IMG/VR virus record: IMGVR_UViG_3300047550_003194
Span: 1-43,626 of that record
Length of the DNA: 43,626 nucleotides
Source: a virus
Direction: 5' to 3' (one strand)
Shown here: positions 39,645 through 43,626 of the stretch, piece by piece
Numbering within the stretch: the stretch's first letter is position 1
Layout: each line of letters opens with the position of its first letter
Program-made: the position numbers and the translations under genes
The notes under the pieces: model-generated
Told to the model about the DNA's origin: nothing
The model's input: the letters and a program-made list of their open reading frames with translations, nothing else
Database searches by the model: none

Positions 39645-41339
39645 ATGGCAAAATTATTTGGATTCTCTCTTGAGGATAACGAACCAATTTCACCCGGTGC
39701 TCTGTCGCCCGTTCCTCCTAATAATGAGGATGCGAGCGACTTTTACCTAAGCAGCGGGTTTTTTGGTTCGTATGTTGATATTGAAGGGGTTTATAGAACT
39801 GAATTTGATTTAATCAAAAGATACCGTGAAATGGCATTGCATCCCGAATGTGATAGTGCCATTGAAGACATTGTAAATGAAGCAATTGTGTCGGATACAA
39901 ACGATAGTCCAGTATCAATAGAATTATCAAATTTAAATGCAAGTGACGGTATTAAGAAAAAAATTAGAGAAGAATTCAAACATATTTTAGAACTTTTGGA
40001 TTTTGATAAGAAATCGCATGAAATTTATAGAAATTGGTATGTTGATGGTAGATTATATTACCATAAAGTAATTGATCTGAAAAATCCACACGAAGGTATA
40101 AAAGAATTAAGATATATTGACGCAATGAAAATGCGTTATGTTCGTCAACAAAAACAAAGCGAAAAGGATAAAAAAATTTACAGGTTAGCAAATATCAATG
40201 TTGATGACCCAATGCAGTATGAATTTCCTGAAATTGAGGAATATTTCGTATATAACCCCAAAATGACTTATCCAACCACAAATCCATCATCTCTTGGTGG
40301 AACTGGTGGTATTAGAATTGCTAAAGATGCAATTACATATTGTACTTCTGGATTGGTAGATAGAAATAAAGGATCAACTCTTTCATACCTTCATAAGGCA
40401 ATTAAGTCTCTCAATCAATTAAGAATGATTGAGGATAGTCTTGTCATCTATAGATTATCGAGAGCACCAGAAAGAAGAATTTTTTATATTGATGTTGGCA
40501 ATCTTCCTAAGATAAAGGCAGAACAATATCTTCGTGATGTTATGATGCGTTATAGGAACAAACTTGTATATGATGCATCAACCGGAGAAATCCGTGATGA
40601 TAAAAAATTTATGGCTATGCTTGAAGATTTTTGGCTTCCAAGAAGAGAAGGCGGAAGAGGTACGGAGATTTCAACTCTTCCTGGAGGTCAAAATCTTGGT
40701 GAAATTACAGACATAGAATATTTTAAAAAGAAACTATATCGATCTTTAAATGTACCTCCATCAAGAATGGATGGTGAAGGTGGTTTTAATTTAGGAAGGT
40801 CTTCGGAAATTTTAAGAGACGAGGTTAAATTCAGCAAATTTGTAGCTAGATTGAGAAAAAGATTTTCATATATGTTTTCGGACATGCTAAAAACACAATT
40901 GATTCTTAAAAATATTATAACTCCAGAAGATTGGAATTTAATGAGTGAGCATATTCAATATGATTTTCTTTATGATAATCATTTTGCAGAACTAAAAGAT
41001 GCCGAACTTTTAAATGAAAGACTGAATATGGTACAAATAGCAGAACCATATGTTGGAAAGTATTTTTCGCAAGATTATGTGAGAAGAAAAATTCTAAGAC
41101 AAACCGATGAAGAAATTATTGAGCAAGATAAAATTATTAAGAAAGAAATAAAGGATGGCATTATTCCAGATCCAAATGTACCTATCGATCCAAATACAGG
41201 TTTACCTTTACAACCAGGACAACCTGATTCTACTATGGATTTAGGTCAACCTGTAATGGAACCAAATATTGATGCTCAAGGTGCTGCAACTGAAGTTAAT
41301 GGAAAAATTGCAGAAATGCCTAAGGGTGGAGAAATATAA
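39645..41339 (+). CDS. 20: Portal vertex protein gp20
   Basis: A 564-residue portal (T4 gp20 is 524). Conserved stretches include IEGVYRTEFDLIKRYREMAL with HPECDSAIEDIVNEAIV, the AITYCTSGLVDRNKGSTLSY stretch with LHKAIKSLNQLRMIEDSLVI then YRLSRAPERRIFYIDVGNLP, and LNVPPSRMDGEGGFNLGRSS, all standard for T4-type portals. Twelve copies form the ring used for prohead initiation, DNA packaging and tail joining. The C-terminal 60 residues are Pro/Gln-rich (PIDPNTGLPLQPGQPDSTMD), an added flexible tail. The start codon follows a late box but has no strong Shine-Dalgarno site. This gene is the classic marker for cyanomyovirus diversity. Confidence 0.97.
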   Translation: MAKLFGFSLEDNEPISPGALSPVPPNNEDASDFYLSSGFFGSYVDIEGVYRTEFDLIKRYREMALHPECDSAIEDIVNEAIVSDTNDSPVSIELSNLNASDGIKKKIREEFKHILELLDFDKKSHEIYRNWYVDGRLYYHKVIDLKNPHEGIKELRYIDAMKMRYVRQQKQSEKDKKIYRLANINVDDPMQYEFPEIEEYFVYNPKMTYPTTNPSSLGGTGGIRIAKDAITYCTSGLVDRNKGSTLSYLHKAIKSLNQLRMIEDSLVIYRLSRAPERRIFYIDVGNLPKIKAEQYLRDVMMRYRNKLVYDASTGEIRDDKKFMAMLEDFWLPRREGGRGTEISTLPGGQNLGEITDIEYFKKKLYRSLNVPPSRMDGEGGFNLGRSSEILRDEVKFSKFVARLRKRFSYMFSDMLKTQLILKNIITPEDWNLMSEHIQYDFLYDNHFAELKDAELLNERLNMVQIAEPYVGKYFSQDYVRRKILRQTDEEIIEQDKIIKKEIKDGIIPDPNVPIDPNTGLPLQPGQPDSTMDLGQPVMEPNIDAQGAATEVNGKIAEMPKGGEI

Positions 41340-41342
41340 ATA
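41335..41342 (+). promoter_or_regulatory. Late promoter box TATAAATA (exact T4 consensus)
   Basis: TATAAATA at 41335-41342 is identical to the T4 late -10 element. It contains the TAA stop of gp20 (41337-41339) and ends 24 bases before the ATG of the gp67-like gene. Confidence 0.7.
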
Positions 41343-41366
41343 AAAACGATATTTTAATATAAAAAA

Positions 41367-41540
41367 ATGGATGATCTCTTAGACATGATTGCTACTGACG
41401 AATCTCCTTCTCAGATTAGTGATAAAATTAAAGAACTTTTGTTTGCAAAATCTTCGGAAAAAATTGACAATTTTAGACCATTAGTATCTCAAAGTATGTT
41501 TGATTCTATTTCTCCAGATAATCAGACTGAAGAAGAGTGA
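41367..41540 (+). CDS. Small prohead core protein, gp67-like (57 aa)
   Basis: The frame from ATG 41367 to TGA 41538-41540 encodes MDDLLDMIATDESPSQISDK, then IKELLFAKSSEKIDNFRPLV and a short acidic end, NQTEEE. The location between gp20 and gp21 is that of T4 gene 67, and the helical N-terminus followed by an acidic tail fits gp67, although T4 gp67 (80 residues) has a much longer acidic tail. Gp67 is part of the prohead core and influences head shape. The assignment rests mainly on synteny and general pattern, so I leave the symbol empty. It is flanked on both sides by late promoter boxes. Confidence 0.65.
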   Translation: MDDLLDMIATDESPSQISDKIKELLFAKSSEKIDNFRPLVSQSMFDSISPDNQTEEE

Positions 41541-41546
41541 GTAATT

Positions 41547-41554
41547 AATAAATA
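41547..41554 (+). promoter_or_regulatory. Late promoter box AATAAATA upstream of the 183-aa gene
   Basis: AATAAATA lies in the 39-base gap between the gp67-like gene and the next ATG at 41580, ending 25 bases before it. It does not overlap a stop codon. Confidence 0.6.
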
Positions 41555-41579
41555 ACTATTAAATGATTACTAAAGAATA

Positions 41580-42131
41580 ATGGCTCATAGACCCGTTGGT
41601 ATAGGCACATCAATTACAACAAGTGCCAGTTCATCAATGTCAACATCATTTACAGTGTTATCTGATGTTTTAAGAATTACTGCAGTTACATCTGGAGCGT
41701 TTGTTGCTATTGGAACAAATCCAACCGCAACTATACAGGATTATTATATTCCATCAGGAACTTCAGCAACTCTTGCTTTAACAAAAGCATCAAATAGGGT
41801 TGTTGGAGTCACAACAGGTTCCACGACAATTATTGATGTGCCAGAGGGAACTCAAGTTCCTTTTGGTGTTGGTGATTATGTTTCACTCAGTGGTGCAAAT
41901 GAACCTCTTTATAATTTTACCCATGTTCCAGTCATATCAGTAAATACAAGTTCTGGTGTTGGTGGATATTACCAAACAAGACTTACAGTTGATTACAATT
42001 CGAGTGGAATTTTAACTGCATTTTCTTCTAAGGATGCAAATTTAAGAAATTCTTTAAGAATTGCAGCAAGAACAGATGGTGGTAGCGGTGTTGTTTATGC
42101 CCAACAAGTACAAATTTCAGGACAAGCGTAA
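41580..42131 (+). CDS. Ser/Thr/Gly-rich virion-type protein (183 aa), unknown
   Basis: The protein begins MAHRPVGIGTSITTSASSSM and continues with beta-rich, Ser/Thr/Gly-rich sequence such as FVAIGTNPTATIQDYYIPSG and YQTRLTVDYNSSGILTAFSS, ending VYAQQVQISGQA. It sits where T4 has the core gene 68 but shows no likeness to gp68, which is helical and charged. The composition suggests a beta-sandwich virion surface or decoration protein. Its own late promoter box precedes it, and its TAA overlaps the gp21 ATG by one base. I recall similar proteins at this locus in cyanophages, annotated hypothetical or structural. Confidence 0.7.
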   Translation: MAHRPVGIGTSITTSASSSMSTSFTVLSDVLRITAVTSGAFVAIGTNPTATIQDYYIPSGTSATLALTKASNRVVGVTTGSTTIIDVPEGTQVPFGVGDYVSLSGANEPLYNFTHVPVISVNTSSGVGGYYQTRLTVDYNSSGILTAFSSKDANLRNSLRIAARTDGGSGVVYAQQVQISGQA

Positions 42132-42781
42132 TGAAACTCATCACCGAAGAAATTGAATCAGTAGAAGTTATTACCGAAAATGTAAACGGTAAAAAAACTC
42201 TTTATATTCAGGGTCCATTCTTACAAACTGAACAACCCAATAGAAATAACAGAGTATATCGTATGCCTGTTATGGAAAGAGAGGTAAAGCGTTATACTGA
42301 ACAATATGTAAATAAAGGTCGTGCCCTTGGAGAACTTGGTCATCCAGATGGACCAACGGTGAATCTTGATAGGGTCTCTCATAAGATTGTTTCACTTCAT
42401 CGTGAGGGAAATGACTTTATTGGTAAAGCACAAATTCTTTCCACTCCAATGGGAAAAATTGCAGAGTCACTTCTTAAAGAAGGAGTAACTCTTGGAGTTT
42501 CATCTCGTGGAATTGGTTCAGTAAGACCAACCAAAGAGGGATATAATGAAGTCGGTGAAGATTTTATGTTAGCAACAGCAGCAGATATTGTTGCCGATCC
42601 TTCTGCTCCCGATGCATTTGTTCAGGGAATTATGGAAGGAAAGGAGTGGGTATGGGATGGTGGAATGCTAAGAGAGAAAGTTGCTGAGAATACAAAACGT
42701 AAAATAAATACTCTCGTTGACGGGGGTATTCTTGAGGAATACAAGTTATCATTATTTAATGAGTTTTTAAACTCATTGTAA
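42131..42781 (+). CDS. 21: Prohead core scaffold protease gp21
   Basis: A 216-residue serine protease (T4 gp21 is 212). Conserved features are TEQPNRNNRVYRMPVMEREV (33-52), the candidate catalytic His in GELGHPDGPTVNL (H71), and the candidate nucleophile Ser in LGVSSRGIGSV (S124 or S125), followed by ATAADIVADPSAPDAFVQGI. Gp21 is activated inside the prohead and cleaves the scaffold, core and capsid proteins before DNA packaging. The ATG overlaps the upstream stop by one base. The final 30 residues (TLVDGGILEEYKLSLFNEFL) form a helical tail of the type removed during self-cleavage. Confidence 0.95.
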   Translation: MKLITEEIESVEVITENVNGKKTLYIQGPFLQTEQPNRNNRVYRMPVMEREVKRYTEQYVNKGRALGELGHPDGPTVNLDRVSHKIVSLHREGNDFIGKAQILSTPMGKIAESLLKEGVTLGVSSRGIGSVRPTKEGYNEVGEDFMLATAADIVADPSAPDAFVQGIMEGKEWVWDGGMLREKVAENTKRKINTLVDGGILEEYKLSLFNEFLNSL

Positions 42782-42791
42782 TTTATTAATT

Positions 42792-42799
42792 TATAAATA
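42792..42799 (+). promoter_or_regulatory. Late promoter box TATAAATA upstream of gp22
   Basis: An exact TATAAATA lies in the gap after gp21, followed by an overlapping AATAAATA (42796-42803). The boxes end about 34-37 bases before the gp22 ATG at 42837, and GGAGA precedes the ATG as ribosome site. Confidence 0.7.
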
Positions 42800-42836
42800 A
42801 ATATAGTTTATAACTAAGGTTAAACGGAGAGTTCAA

Positions 42837-43626
42837 ATGTCTCGTGGAGATTTACAAGAAATGGAAGTAGGCACAAAGCAATCCAAAACTGCTGTAAATG
42901 CTAATGCAAAGGCAGGAGATACAATGCCACATCTTTCTGGTTCAACACCAGGTCAAACTGGGGGATGGGAAGATCTTGGTGGACCAGATCCTTCCAATTA
43001 TCGCCCAGATGATGATTCAGCAAAATTAAAAACGCCTGGAGCAGCTCTTAAGCAAGTTAAGGACGTTGTTAACAAAGGAGCCAAATCTGCTGATCCTATG
43101 AAAGGACTTAAGAAAGAGGATGCTGATTATGATGAAGACGAAGAACTCTTAGAAGATACCGAAGAAGAAGAGGAAGTAGTTTCCGAAGCTAAAGAAGAAG
43201 AAGAGGAAGAAGAGGGCGGTAAGAAAAAGGAAGGTGATGAAGATGATGATGACGAAGAAGAAGAAGAGGAGGAGATGGAAGAGTCTTTTGATATTGAAGA
43301 GGATGTAAATGCTCTTCTGTCTGGAGAAGATCTCTCTGAAGAGTTCCAAGAAAAGGCACGTACTATTTTTGAAGCTGCTCTTCTCTCCAAAGTTTCCGAA
43401 ATCAAAGAAGCAATCGAAGAGGAGTATGCTGCTGCTCTTGCAGAAGAAGTTCAAGAAATTAAAACAGAACTTTCTGAGCGTGTAGATGCTTATCTTGAGT
43501 ATGTTGCTGACGAGTGGATGCAAGAAAATGCACTCGTTATTGAGCAAGGTCTTAAGACCGAAATGACTGAATCGTTCCTCTCAGGTATGAAGGAACTTTT
43601 TGAAGCACATTATGTATCAATCCCTG
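42837..43626 (+). CDS. 22: Prohead core scaffold protein gp22 (partial, 3' end outside)
   Basis: The frame opens at ATG 42837 and runs past the window edge, giving 263 residues. It begins MSRGDLQEMEVGTKQSKTAV, then TPGQTGGWEDLGGPDPSNYR. Residues about 97-150 are almost continuous Glu/Asp with a few Lys. The remainder is helical, with KARTIFEAALLSKVSEIKEA and LAEEVQEIKTELSERVDAYL then EYVADEWMQENALVIEQGLK, the hallmark of T4-type scaffold gp22. The scaffold fills the prohead, guides capsid assembly and is degraded by gp21. The N-terminal acidic extension is larger than in T4 as I recall. Major capsid gp23 should follow. Confidence 0.93.
   Translation, partial: MSRGDLQEMEVGTKQSKTAVNANAKAGDTMPHLSGSTPGQTGGWEDLGGPDPSNYRPDDDSAKLKTPGAALKQVKDVVNKGAKSADPMKGLKKEDADYDEDEELLEDTEEEEEVVSEAKEEEEEEEGGKKKEGDEDDDDEEEEEEEMEESFDIEEDVNALLSGEDLSEEFQEKARTIFEAALLSKVSEIKEAIEEEYAAALAEEVQEIKTELSERVDAYLEYVADEWMQENALVIEQGLKTEMTESFLSGMKELFEAHYVSIP

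Noticed and set aside
43127-43547. Minus-strand ORFs rich in Ser or Phe opposite gp22
   Set aside because: They are reverse-strand shadows of the Glu/Asp-rich scaffold coding sequence.

Overview
This window is the structural and DNA-packaging half of a T4-like myovirus genome, almost certainly a cyanophage (marine Synechococcus/Prochlorococcus type). The evidence is a T4-ordered run of late genes, gp25-gp6-gp7-gp8-gp10-like-gp13-gp14-gp15-gp16-gp17-gp18-gp19-gp20-gp67-like-gp21-gp22, all on the + strand, AT-rich and tightly packed. Between them lie small conserved proteins and very large modular baseplate proteins of a kind I associate with cyanophages. The host cannot be fixed from this sequence.

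Layout. (1) 1-820: small, relatively GC-rich genes of unknown function, three of which share a repeated pyrimidine-rich leader without a Shine-Dalgarno site; a hairpin overlaps a near-consensus sigma70-type promoter at the end. (2) 820-2508: small conserved proteins and a GT-A-like glycosyltransferase, with a second sigma70-type promoter, closed by a textbook rho-independent terminator. (3) 2549-3308: two overlapping conserved unknowns. (4) 3336-26908: the baseplate wedge block gp25, gp6, a 4022-residue gp7-like protein, gp8 and a 2530-residue DUF4815-type (gp10-like) protein. (5) 26910-30600: two small helical proteins, then the neck and tail-completion proteins gp13, gp14, gp15. (6) 30597-36713: small terminase gp16, three accessory structural-type genes (a multi-module protein, a fibre-like protein, an unknown virion-type protein), large terminase gp17 and a small zinc-ribbon protein. 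(7) 36797-43626: sheath gp18, tube gp19, portal gp20, gp67-like core protein, an unknown Ser/Thr/Gly-rich protein, prohead protease gp21 and the start of scaffold gp22. Major capsid gp23 would be expected next.

The genes act together in virion assembly: gp20, gp67-like, gp21 and gp22 build the prohead, gp16/gp17 package DNA through the portal, gp13/gp14 close the head, gp15/gp18/gp19 make the contractile tail, and gp6/7/8/25 plus the gp10-like protein make the baseplate. Ten AATAAATA/TATAAATA-type boxes, many overlapping the stop codon of the upstream gene, look like T4-type late promoters. The left 1.4 kb has sigma70-type promoters instead, consistent with a different expression class.

The most unusual content is the giant gp7-like protein, whose recognisable gp7 segments appear to be split by about 2,200 residues of repeat modules, and the sharing of those modules with gp8, the gp10-like protein, gp14 and gp15. 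No stretch over 300 bases lacks a gene. No tRNA, CRISPR array, insertion sequence or integrase was seen.
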